NCBI GenBank assembly: GCA_043758105.1
Contig: JAYVOF010000050.1
Coordinates: 1 to 6,099 of the forward strand
DNA length: 6,099 nucleotides
Direction: 5' to 3'
Origin: JANPPS01 sp043758105
GTDB lineage: Bacteria; Pseudomonadota; Alphaproteobacteria; Acetobacterales; Acetobacteraceae
Both the position numbers and the translations under genes were made by a program. The stretch's first letter is position 1, and every line of letters starts with the position of its first letter. Positions 1 to 5,865 of the stretch are shown piece after piece. Under the pieces are notes generated by a model. It made no database searches, had not been told where the DNA came from, and worked only from the letters and a program-made list of their open reading frames with translations.

Positions 1-2064
1 CAGAAGGGCCTGCGCAGCATGGAGGTGGGCCTCGCCGGCCTCGATCCCGTGGAGGCACCCGGCGATGGCGGCCCGGACGCCTTCCGCGCGGCGCTGTCGA
101 AGCCAAGCCCGTTTCGCATTCTGATGGCCGCCCAAGCGCTGCGGGCCGGTCTGTCGATCTCCGACATCCACGATGCCTGTAAGTTCGATCCGTGGTTCCT
201 GCGCGAGCTGGAGCGGATCGTGCTGGTTGAACAGGAACTGGCCCGGACGGGCCTACCGGCAGACGCGCTGTCGCTTCGCCGGATCAAGGCGCTCGGCTTT
301 TCGGACCGGCAGCTCGCCCGCATCACGGGCGGGACGGAGGCGGACATCGCCGCCGTGCGCGCCAGGCTCGGCGTGCATCCGGTCTATAAGCGGATCGATA
401 CGTGCGCCGGGGAGTTCGCTTCCGCCACGCCCTATATGTATTCGACCTTCGAAGGCGGATTCGGCACCCCGGCCTGTGAAAGCAATCCGACCGACCGGAA
501 GAAGGTCATTATCCTTGGCGGCGGCCCAAATCGTATCGGCCAGGGTATCGAGTTCGATTATTGCTGTGTTCATGCCGCCTATGCTTTGCGGGATGCTGGG
601 TTCGAGACGGTCATGGTCAATTGTAACCCGGAGACCGTCAGCACGGACTACGACACATCGGATCGACTCTATTTCGAACCTCTTACGGCCGAGGATGTGA
701 TTGCGCTGGTTCGCAAGGAACAGGAGCAGGGCACCGTACTCGGCTGTATCGTCCAATATGGCGGGCAGACGCCGCTGAACTTGAGCCAGGCGTTGACCGA
801 TGCCGGGATCCCGATCCTCGGCACCAGCGCCGACGCGATCGGCCTGGCGGAGGATCGCGAGCGATTTCAGGCGCTGTTGCATAAACTCGGCCTTCTGCAA
901 CCCGAAAACGGCATTGCCCGCTCGCTCGCCGAGGCCGAGGCTGTTACCGAACGGGTAGGTTTCCCCGTCGTGATGCGCCCCTCCTTTGTGCTCGGCGGGC
1001 GAGCGATGGAGATCGTGCATGACCGCGCCGGGCTGCTTCGCTACATGCGCGGACCCGGGGAGGCCGCGCTTCGCTCTGGCCCGGTGCTGATCGACCGCTA
1101 TTTGAATGACGCCATCGAGGTTGATGTCGATTGCATCTCAGATGGTGAGACTGTCTATGTGGCTGGCGTGATGGAGCATATCGAGGAGGCTGGGATCCAT
1201 TCCGGAGACAGCGCCTGTTCGTTGCCGCCCTACTCGCTGTCACCGAGCACGATTACGGAGTTGAAACAACAAACCGAAGAGATGGCCCGGGCCTTGGGCG
1301 TCGTCGGTTTGATGAACGTGCAATTCGCCATCAAGGACAACGCCGTGTACGTGCTGGAGGTGAACCCCCGCGCATCGCGCACCGTGCCGTTCGTGGCGAA
1401 GGCCACCGGGGTGCCCGTCGCCAAGATCGGCGCCCGCGTCATGGCCGGGGCACGGCTGTCCGAGTTCAAGCTCGATGATGACGCGATCGCCCCGCATGTG
1501 GCCGTGAAGGAAGCGGTGTTCCCGTTCGCGCGGTTCACCGGCGTGGACACCATTCTAGGCCCGGAGATGAAATCGACGGGCGAGGTCATGGGGCTGGACG
1601 CGTCGTTCGAGCGGGCCTTCGCCAAGGCGCAATTGGGGGCCGGTGTGAAGCTGCCGATGGCCGGCACCGTCCTTCTGTCGGTGCGTGAAAGCGACAAGGT
1701 CGGCCTGGTGCCGATGGCCCGGCGGCTGACCGACATGGGATTTTCCATCCTCGCCACCCGCGGCACGGCGCAGCGCATCCGGGACGCCGGGTTGGCGGTC
1801 AAACAGGTGAACAAGGTGCTGGAGGGCCGGCCGCATTGCGTGGACGCCATCCGGTCTGGCGAGGTGCAACTGGTGATCAACACGGCCGAATCCGCACAAT
1901 CGGTGGCCGATAGTTTCGACATCAGACGAAGCGCTCTGTTGCATTCCGTGCCGCATTACACGACCATCGCTGGTGCGAAGGCGGCCGTGCATGCGATTGC
2001 GGCGATGAAGGCGGGAACGCTTGAAGTCGCACCGCTGCAGTCCTACTTTCGCGGATCGTTTTAG
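1..2064 (+). CDS. carB: Carbamoyl-phosphate synthase large subunit, 3' part (5' end outside window)
   Basis: This is the C-terminal 687 residues of the large subunit that makes carbamoyl phosphate from bicarbonate, ATP and ammonia supplied by the CarA glutaminase, feeding arginine and pyrimidine synthesis in the cytoplasm. The frame is open from base 1, so the ATG at 19 is internal; the family is about 1,070-1,100 residues and roughly the first 380 are missing. In order one sees the end of the first synthetase half, the helical oligomerisation domain (about 60-500), and the second ATP-grasp half beginning at ILGGGPNRIGQGIEFDY (about 508). That half contains NCNPETVSTDYDTSDRLYFE, QYGGQTPLNL and EVNPRASRTVPFVAKATG (about 1357-1410). 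Last is an MGS-like allosteric domain (about 1660-1950) with LATRGTAQRI. The frame is intact to TAG with no frameshift. greA follows after 48 bases. Identification is secure from the sequence. Confidence 0.97.
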   Translation, partial: QKGLRSMEVGLAGLDPVEAPGDGGPDAFRAALSKPSPFRILMAAQALRAGLSISDIHDACKFDPWFLRELERIVLVEQELARTGLPADALSLRRIKALGFSDRQLARITGGTEADIAAVRARLGVHPVYKRIDTCAGEFASATPYMYSTFEGGFGTPACESNPTDRKKVIILGGGPNRIGQGIEFDYCCVHAAYALRDAGFETVMVNCNPETVSTDYDTSDRLYFEPLTAEDVIALVRKEQEQGTVLGCIVQYGGQTPLNLSQALTDAGIPILGTSADAIGLAEDRERFQALLHKLGLLQPENGIARSLAEAEAVTERVGFPVVMRPSFVLGGRAMEIVHDRAGLLRYMRGPGEAALRSGPVLIDRYLNDAIEVDVDCISDGETVYVAGVMEHIEEAGIHSGDSACSLPPYSLSPSTITELKQQTEEMARALGVVGLMNVQFAIKDNAVYVLEVNPRASRTVPFVAKATGVPVAKIGARVMAGARLSEFKLDDDAIAPHVAVKEAVFPFARFTGVDTILGPEMKSTGEVMGLDASFERAFAKAQLGAGVKLPMAGTVLLSVRESDKVGLVPMARRLTDMGFSILATRGTAQRIRDAGLAVKQVNKVLEGRPHCVDAIRSGEVQLVINTAESAQSVADSFDIRRSALLHSVPHYTTIAGAKAAVHAIAAMKAGTLEVAPLQSYFRGSF

Positions 2065-2100
2065 GCCGCTACTTTGACGTGGGGCGGTCCGCCGCCTGTT

Positions 2101-2105
2101 GGGGA
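2101..2105 (+). promoter_or_regulatory. Ribosome binding site deciding the greA TTG start
   Basis: GGGGA lies 7 bases before the TTG at 2113. No comparable purine run precedes the in-frame TTG at 2074, and the ATG at 2128 would remove the conserved first residues of GreA. This supports the TTG at 2113 as the start. Confidence 0.6.
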
Positions 2106-2112
2106 CTTTGAG

Positions 2113-2586
2113 TTGCAAAAATATCCGATGACCGCACCCGGGTTGCTTCGGCTCGAAGAAGAGCTACGGCACCTGAAATCTGTGGAACGCCCGTCCATCA
2201 TCCGTGCCATCGCCGAGGCTCGCAGCCACGGGGACCTCAGCGAGAACGCCGAATATCATGCCGCGCGTGAGCGCCAGTCCTTTGTCGAAGGCCGGGTGAT
2301 CGAGTTGGAGGAGATCGTATCGGCAGCCGAAGTGATCGATCCGTCGTCGCTGTCGGGGGACCATGTAAAATTTGGGGCCCATGTTCGCCTGATGGATGAA
2401 GAGACGGACAAGGAGGCGACCTATCAAATCGTCGGTGTGCATGAGGCAGACCTGAAACATCAGCGGCTAAGTATCTCATCACCACTGGCCAAGGCGCTGA
2501 TTGGGAAGAAGGTCGGTGATACGATTTCGGTGCCGGCACCCGGCGGCGACCGCGCGTATGAGATTCTGAATATTCTATTTCAGTAG
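2113..2586 (+). CDS. greA: Transcription elongation factor GreA
   Basis: GreA enters the secondary channel of RNA polymerase and stimulates cleavage of backtracked transcripts. The reading frame is open from a TTG at 2074, but the TTG at 2113 is preferred: it gives MQKYPMT, the usual family N-terminus, a 157-residue protein (E. coli GreA is 158), and a Shine-Dalgarno-like GGGGA at 2101-2105 seven bases upstream. With this start the acidic tip residues of the N-terminal coiled coil fall at D41 and E44 within GDLSENAEYHAARE, the numbering known for E. coli GreA. The coiled coil covers about residues 8-75 and the C-terminal FKBP-like domain about 80-157, ending in a GKKVGDTISVPAPGG segment. It lies 48 bases after carB and 6 before the threonine ammonia-lyase gene, with no hairpin terminator seen on either side, so an operon is likely. 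Confidence 0.96.
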   Translation: MQKYPMTAPGLLRLEEELRHLKSVERPSIIRAIAEARSHGDLSENAEYHAARERQSFVEGRVIELEEIVSAAEVIDPSSLSGDHVKFGAHVRLMDEETDKEATYQIVGVHEADLKHQRLSISSPLAKALIGKKVGDTISVPAPGGDRAYEILNILFQ

Positions 2587-2592
2587 CGTCTC

Positions 2593-3789
2593 GTGATTAC
2601 GCTATTGGACGTGCAGGCCGCGGGAGAGCGGATCAAGGGGCGCGTCCTCCGCACGCCCTCCCTGCCGTCCGACGTGCTCAGCCGGGCGACAGGCGCGCAG
2701 GTCACGCTCAAGCTCGAGAACCTGCAGGCGATCGGCTCGTTCAAAGAACGTGGGGCGGCGAACCGGCTGGCGCTGCTGACGGCGGACGAGCGCGCGCGTG
2801 GTGTCGTGGCGATGTCAGCCGGAAATCACGCGCAGGCTGTGGCGCGGCACGCCGGGTTGATCGGGACCCGCGCCACCATCGTCATGCCGCGCTTTACGCC
2901 GAGCACGAAAGTGATGCGGACGCGCGACTGGGGTGCCGAGGTCGTATTGTTCGGGGACACGCTGGTCGAGGCGTCGGATCATGCGCAGATGCTCGCCGCA
3001 CGGGACGGCCTTGTGTTCGTGCATCCCTATAATGACCCGGCCGTGATGGCCGGACAGGGGACGCTTGCGCTGGAATTGCTGGAAGACGCGCCCGCACTGG
3101 ATGTTCTCGTGATCCCGGTGGGGGGTGGCGGCATGATTTCGGGCTGCGCGGTGGCGGCCGTCGCGATGCGGCCCGGGATCGAGATCATCGGCGTCGAGGT
3201 CGCGGCCTATGCCTCTGTCGGCCAGATCCTTGCGGGCCAGCCCGTGGTCACCGGTGGTCCGACCATCGCCGAGGGGATCGCGGTGCATGAGCCGGGTGCG
3301 TTGTGTCTCGACGTGATACGCGCCCACGTGACCGAGATGCTGGTGGTGCCGGAGCGCGTGGTGGAGGATGCGATCGCGCTGCTGGCGGAAGGGGCGAAGC
3401 AAGTGGCCGAGGGGGCCGGGGCCGCCGGGATCGCCGCGCTGCTGGAGCATCCCGGGCGGTTCAAGGGACGCCGGGTGGGCGTGCCGGTGTGCGGCGGCAA
3501 CATCGACGGGCGGATTTTGGCGAACGTACTGCTCCGCGGGCTACTGCGTGATGGGCGGCTGCTGCGTTTGAGTATGGACATCCCCGATCGCCCCGGCGTG
3601 TTGGCGGATATCGCCGGACGGATTGGTGATTCGGGTGGCAACATTATCGAGGTCGTGCACCAACGGCTGTTCGATGCGCCCAGCGTGCAAGCGGCCGAGC
3701 TTGAGCTGATGATCGAGGCGCGGGACCCGGCCCATGCGGATGCGATCACCGCCGCCCTGTCTGACCGATACGTCGTGCGGCGGGTTTAA
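2593..3789 (+). CDS. ilvA: Threonine ammonia-lyase, short form with one C-terminal ACT domain
   Basis: This PLP enzyme deaminates L-threonine to 2-oxobutanoate and ammonia, the first committed step to isoleucine. The 398-residue protein starts at GTG, giving ITLLDVQAAGERI, the usual beginning of the fold. PLP features are visible: the Schiff-base lysine K51 in GSFKERGA, the phosphate-binding glycine loop VGGGGMISG from residue 176, and VCGGNID with C300 in the position that contacts the pyridine nitrogen. Residues from about 325 form a single ACT domain (MDIPDRPGVLADIAGRIGDS), so the protein resembles the roughly 400-residue class rather than the 514-residue E. coli IlvA with two ACT-like modules, or TdcB, which lacks them. 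The ACT domain suggests allosteric control by an amino acid; which one cannot be read. No Shine-Dalgarno is evident, and with greA ending 6 bases upstream translational coupling is plausible. Serine activity or a catabolic role cannot be excluded. Confidence 0.93.
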   Translation: MITLLDVQAAGERIKGRVLRTPSLPSDVLSRATGAQVTLKLENLQAIGSFKERGAANRLALLTADERARGVVAMSAGNHAQAVARHAGLIGTRATIVMPRFTPSTKVMRTRDWGAEVVLFGDTLVEASDHAQMLAARDGLVFVHPYNDPAVMAGQGTLALELLEDAPALDVLVIPVGGGGMISGCAVAAVAMRPGIEIIGVEVAAYASVGQILAGQPVVTGGPTIAEGIAVHEPGALCLDVIRAHVTEMLVVPERVVEDAIALLAEGAKQVAEGAGAAGIAALLEHPGRFKGRRVGVPVCGGNIDGRILANVLLRGLLRDGRLLRLSMDIPDRPGVLADIAGRIGDSGGNIIEVVHQRLFDAPSVQAAELELMIEARDPAHADAITAALSDRYVVRRV

Positions 3790-4388
3790 CGTCGCATGAC
3801 TGGCACGACGGCCTCGGACCGCCGGAAGGGCGGGAGAGTCCAGGGCGGGTCATAGAACCAGACGTAGGGGGCACCGCTCGCCTGCCAGGCCGTCCCTTGT
3901 AGCGCGGATACCAACTGGGATTGATATTGAGCCACCGCCTGGGGCGAGGTTGACCCGGCGAATCGCAGCACGGCGACCGTTTCGGCGGGGATTGTCACGA
4001 GACGCACATTGTCGTCGATTGGACGGGGCGCGTTTTCTGCGATCACCGTCTTAGGCAAGAAGAAGCGTATCGTTGAGCCGGACTGGCTGACGGGTGCCGT
4101 CATGGTCAATGTGACGGCTTGCGCGACCGGCGCGGTCATCGCGATTCGATTGCCGCCCGCATTTCGACCGAAGATATACGCCGCCAAGCGTTTGAACCCC
4201 TCACTTCGTGCGGCCATTTCGCCCGCGTCGATCGTGGTTTCAACAGCCAGGCGCGCGTCGTACTGCCGGAATTCCAGCGCTGGCTGCCCATCCCGGCCGA
4301 TCACGGTGAACGGTGGCTCCTCGGTTCCGCCACGGATGCCGACGACAGAACATGCGCCGACGAGGACGCTCCCGATAAGGGTGGCCAT
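3786..4388 (-). CDS. SOUL-family heme-binding-like lipoprotein
   Basis: The protein belongs to the SOUL/HBP heme-binding family; in bacteria the ligand and role are mostly untested. The domain spans most of the length: FRQYDARLAVETTI near the N-terminus, GFKRLAAYIFGRNAGGNRIAMTAPVAQ in two consecutive segments, a second MTAPVSQ, RFFLPK, and ETVAVLRFAGSTSP toward the C-terminus. The N-terminus is a short hydrophobic stretch ending in VGAC, a plausible lipobox, which implies export and lipid anchoring at the cell envelope. The ATG at 4388 is chosen because GAGG (4398-4401) lies 9 bases upstream, giving 200 residues. A TTG at 4403 would add MRSLR and supply the positive charges the signal peptide otherwise lacks, but no good ribosome site precedes it. 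The gene is convergent with the ammonia-lyase gene and shares stop-codon bases with it. Family assignment is strong; heme binding itself is inferred. Confidence 0.9.
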   Translation of the reverse strand: MATLIGSVLVGACSVVGIRGGTEEPPFTVIGRDGQPALEFRQYDARLAVETTIDAGEMAARSEGFKRLAAYIFGRNAGGNRIAMTAPVAQAVTLTMTAPVSQSGSTIRFFLPKTVIAENAPRPIDDNVRLVTIPAETVAVLRFAGSTSPQAVAQYQSQLVSALQGTAWQASGAPYVWFYDPPWTLPPFRRSEAVVPVMRR

Positions 4389-4397
4389 GCGGAGAGA

Positions 4398-4401
4398 CCT
4401 C
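4398..4401 (-). promoter_or_regulatory. Ribosome binding site of the SOUL-family gene
   Basis: Read on the minus strand, GAGG stands 9 bases before the ATG at 4388. It overlaps the alternative TTG start at 4403, so only one of the two starts can use it; it favours the ATG. Confidence 0.5.
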
Positions 4402-4538
4402 AATGTCAGCGGTCCGGATATGTGAGGGAGGGAGTGATAGGCAGAAAATGGACCTTGCGGGTGAGGCTGTCAGTGATGCCATGACCGCGTGCCAAATTCC
4501 AGCGATCTCATCATGGCGCCTTACGTGGTCATGTTGCT

Positions 4539-4562
4539 CCTGGATCGCTTCGCCAAGCGGCT
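4539..4562 (+). repeat. Direct repeat, copy 1 of 2
   Basis: This 24-base unit consists of CCTGGA, two variable bases (TC here) and the core GCTTCGCCAAGCGGCT. It matches the copy at 4906-4929 in 22 of 24 positions. The core contains a small inverted repeat, and in this copy CGCTT and AAGCG can pair around CGCC. Similarity fades beyond the unit apart from a shared GACGG a few bases on. Both copies lie in the gene-poor stretch, near its two sides. Confidence 0.7.
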
Positions 4563-4599
4563 GCGATGACGGAGAGGACGTCGCCCTCGTTGGCGGGGT

Positions 4600-4815
4600 T
4601 TAGGCGATGGTGTTGATCGAGCCTGCCGATGTCGCTGTGGAGGGTGTTGATGACGATTTTGCCGCGAGGGCCTGTTGCGAGGCCAGGTCTGGCCCGTGAT
4701 TCTTGTGGCGATTATGGACGGTTTTGTCCAAGCCTTGCGATGTATCCTGCTCTGAGGGGGCCGATTTCAGGGATGTGAGGGCGGATATGGCCAGCGAAAC
4801 GGCTGCAGCGATCAT
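4600..4815 (-). CDS. Hypothetical small protein (doubtful)
   Basis: A 71-codon open frame begins with ATG and a mildly hydrophobic helix-like segment, MIAAAVSLAISALTSL, followed by a Ser/Thr/Ala/Gln-rich tail ending GSINTIA. It lies 150 bases downstream of flaF on the same strand, so it could be read as the last gene of the flagellar set. There is only a weak GGA eight bases before the start, no family match that I recognise, and a different frame of the same strand overlaps it with stronger third-position G/C bias. It may well not be expressed. Confidence 0.2.
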   Translation of the reverse strand: MIAAAVSLAISALTSLKSAPSEQDTSQGLDKTVHNRHKNHGPDLASQQALAAKSSSTPSTATSAGSINTIA

Positions 4816-4905
4816 TATCGAGTTCCAGGGTGGTTGGGACGTCGTTGAACGTCGTCATTGCTACTTCGGGGAAGCTGTCGAGGGGCCAAGAGCGCGCCGA
4901 TTGCG

Positions 4906-4929
4906 CCTGGAATGCTTCGCCAAGCGGCT
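4906..4929 (+). repeat. Direct repeat, copy 2 of 2
   Basis: Second copy of the 24-base unit, with AT at the two variable positions and the same 16-base core. It lies 37 bases beyond the stop codon of flaF. The starts of the two copies are 367 bases apart. The copies could be the remains of a duplication or the edges of a small inserted segment; no terminal inverted repeats were seen. Confidence 0.7.
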
Positions 4930-4965
4930 CTCAAGGACGGTCTAAATCGGCGATTGATGACTTGG

Positions 4966-5310
4966 TTATTGTGTCCCGGACAGACCTGCCGCGATCTGCT
5001 CGTTCGTGTGGATGAGGAAATCGAGGTCAGGCTCGGGCGTTTTGAGCTCCCGCTTAACGGCGAGGCCGACCGAAATGATGGAGGCTCGCAGGCGCTCCGG
5101 TAGTGGGTTTGCGCCGTCACGTAACAAGTCGATTACCAAGGTCCATAGTTGCTCGTTGTCGGCGATGGCCCTGGTATGGGCCATGCCGCCGAATTCCTTG
5201 GCGGAGCGCAATGCGGCATTGGCGCGGCGAAAGATGTCTGCGTCTTTTTCCCGTTGATTTCGATGGGAGGAGGCAGCCTGATAGGCACGTGAGGCCTTTA
5301 GGCTGTGCAT
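4966..5310 (-). CDS. flaF: Flagellar biosynthesis regulator FlaF
   Basis: FlaF is a small cytoplasmic protein of alphaproteobacteria, needed in Caulobacter for flagellin synthesis or secretion and working against FlbT in control of flagellin production. The 114-residue length is normal for the family. Family-like features are the N-terminal Y-x-x-A-type segment (SRAYQAASSHRNQREKDADI), a following helix FRRANAALRSAKE, and the central LWTLVIDLLRDGANPLPERL and LRASIISVGLAVKREL segments. The protein is predicted all-helical with no signal peptide. Its ATG at 5310 lies inside the end of flbT, so the genes overlap by 13 bases and translation is probably coupled; no strong Shine-Dalgarno is seen. 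The frame ends in TAA with the gene-poor stretch beyond. I am confident in the assignment from sequence pattern plus position beside flbT and flagellin. Confidence 0.93.
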   Translation of the reverse strand: MHSLKASRAYQAASSHRNQREKDADIFRRANAALRSAKEFGGMAHTRAIADNEQLWTLVIDLLRDGANPLPERLRASIISVGLAVKRELKTPEPDLDFLIHTNEQIAAGLSGTQ

Positions 5311-5759
5311 AGTTCATTCTCGGCCGTGGTGGGGTAGGCTTGCGCATTGGGAGTTGCGGGCGACGGGACCCGGCCCAGGACCGTGTCTTCGTGACGGATG
5401 ATTCGCCGGGCGAGCTTGAGGGCCTGATAGCATTCATCGGCCTCCGCCGCTTCGATCGAGCGGTCGAGGATTTCACGGGCGAGCGCCGAACTCGTGGCGG
5501 CCTTGAAGCGCTCGACGAGTTCACGCGCCGTGGTGAGGCCGACTGCGCGCTCTTCTTCGGTGCCGATATAGGCCGTCTGAAGAGCGAAATAGATTTGGCG
5601 TGCCGGACTGTCCGCCTCGTGGGGCGGCATGATTTGCTTGCCGAACAGGAATCGGGCGTGAGCCGTCAGTTCGATCCGGGTCTTGGTACGAAACCGGATT
5701 GGGGCTCCGTTGATGACCATCACCTCCCCCTGGCGAAGCTCAAGTACTAAATTAGACAT
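5298..5759 (-). CDS. flbT: Flagellin mRNA regulator FlbT
   Basis: FlbT acts after transcription: in Caulobacter it associates with the 5' leader of flagellin mRNA and limits its translation and stability until the hook is complete. The 153-residue protein begins with the strongly conserved LVLELRQGEVMVINGAPIRF, followed by TRIELTAHARFLFGKQIMPP, both hallmarks of the family. The middle and end are helical (LTTARELVERFKAATSS; ALKLARRIIRHEDTVLGRVP). The ATG at 5759 has a good ribosome site, AGGAG at 5766-5770, six bases away and preceded by a run of six A. It lies downstream of the flagellin gene, separated by a hairpin terminator, and overlaps flaF by 13 bases. A separate promoter or read-through past the terminator must supply its transcript. 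The identification is secure. Confidence 0.95.
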   Translation of the reverse strand: MSNLVLELRQGEVMVINGAPIRFRTKTRIELTAHARFLFGKQIMPPHEADSPARQIYFALQTAYIGTEEERAVGLTTARELVERFKAATSSALAREILDRSIEAAEADECYQALKLARRIIRHEDTVLGRVPSPATPNAQAYPTTAENELCTA

Positions 5760-5765
5760 GGCAGG

Positions 5766-5770
5766 CTCCT
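5766..5770 (-). promoter_or_regulatory. Strong ribosome binding site of flbT
   Basis: On the minus strand AGGAG sits six bases before the ATG and follows an A6 run (5770-5775, partly shared with the site). It is the clearest Shine-Dalgarno sequence in the window and fixes the flbT start. Confidence 0.75.
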
Positions 5771-5798
5771 TTTTTACGAGACTTAGGCCAGTAAAGGT

Positions 5799-5815
5799 TT
5801 TATACGGAACTTATA
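5799..5815 (-). promoter_or_regulatory. Possible -10 elements for flbT-flaF transcription
   Basis: Two -10-like hexamers lie in the AT-rich gap on the minus strand: TATAAA (5799-5804) and TATAAG (5810-5815). No good -35 stands at 17 bases from the first (TTCCTC at 5822-5827, overlapping the terminator). No sigma-54-type GG/GC pair is evident either. A promoter here would let flbT-flaF be transcribed apart from flagellin, but the support is weak. Confidence 0.2.
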
Positions 5816-5826
5816 CTCATTGAGGA

Positions 5827-5860
5827 AACACGGCGGTGACGGTCACGTCACCGCCGTGTT
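5827..5860 (-). terminator. Hairpin terminator after the flagellin gene
   Basis: A perfect 14-base-pair stem (5827-5840 with 5847-5860, including CGGCGGTGAC and GTCACCGCCG) encloses a six-base loop, five bases past the flagellin stop codon. On the minus strand it is followed by TCCTC after a stem ending GTGTT, so the uridine tract is short and imperfect. It most likely ends or stabilises the 3' end of the abundant flagellin transcript, and partial read-through into flbT is possible. Confidence 0.85.
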
Positions 5861-5865
5861 CTAAT

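Larger units (their letters stand above)
4532..4858 (-). pseudogene. Possible remnant of an unrecognised coding sequence
   Basis: A single minus-strand frame reads MTTFNDVPTTLELDNDRCSR from an ATG at 4858, continues to RAGYIARLGQNRP, meets TAA at 4712-4714, then stays open for 60 codons with a G/C-rich third position and ends at TGA (4529-4531) after AAWRSDPGAT. No Shine-Dalgarno precedes the ATG. If this was once a gene, an in-frame stop splits it and the second part has no start of its own. I do not recognise a family. The alternative is that this is non-coding GC-rich DNA in which open frames arise by chance; third-position bias over 34 codons is suggestive, not proof. Confidence 0.25.
4389..4965. 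other. Gene-poor stretch with degenerate coding-like sequence
   Basis: No intact recognisable gene lies between the SOUL-family gene and flaF. Several short open frames exist on both strands but none has a family signature or a good ribosome site. The best coding-like signal is on the minus strand: a frame open from 4711 to 4532, in which 28 of the 34 codons between 4660 and 4559 end in G or C, reading for example INTLHSDIGRLDQHHRLNP. This frame has no ATG, GTG or TTG and is cut off upstream by TAA at 4712-4714. The same frame is open again from 4930 to 4715, with an ATG at 4858 but no ribosome site. This pattern fits a decayed gene or mobile-element remnant, but its origin is not recognised and chance cannot be ruled out. 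The stretch should also hold the promoter of the SOUL-family gene, which I could not place. Confidence 0.45.

Noticed and set aside
253..1020. Long minus-strand open frames inside carB and the ammonia-lyase gene
   Set aside because: They are antisense shadows of well-identified genes in GC-rich DNA, with no family signature.
2074..2112. N-terminal extension of GreA from the TTG at 2074
   Set aside because: The added residues (TWGGPPPVGDFE) are not part of GreA, no ribosome site precedes 2074, and the TTG at 2113 gives the normal length and the D41/E44 numbering.
3815..3835. Small CCGCC/GGCGG hairpin near the ends of the convergent genes
   Set aside because: Only five base pairs, no uridine tract in either direction, and it is inside the SOUL-family coding sequence; not a credible terminator.
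4478..4502. Sigma-54-like element on the minus strand (TTGGCACG followed by TGGCA)
   Set aside because: The GG element is good but the GC element is 12 instead of 10 bases away and the TTGC box is missing, so the spacing rules it out.
4489..4569. Short plus-strand reading frame ending MAPYVVMLLLDRFAKRLR before TGA
   Set aside because: Too short, no ribosome site, no recognised family, and its end lies in the direct repeat core, so the similarity to the second copy comes from the repeat rather than from a protein.
4403..4945. Plus-strand open frames 4403-4603 and 4703-4945 that lie in one frame and look partly protein-like
   Set aside because: They are complementary to the minus-strand frame with stronger third-position G/C; the plus frame has G mostly at the first position, as expected for the antisense of a coding frame. 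It is interrupted by TAG and TGA stops and has no ribosome site.
4815..5120. Minus-strand open frame of 101 codons overlapping flaF
   Set aside because: Most of it is out of frame within flaF, and its Arg/Ser/Pro-rich composition is typical of a shadow frame.
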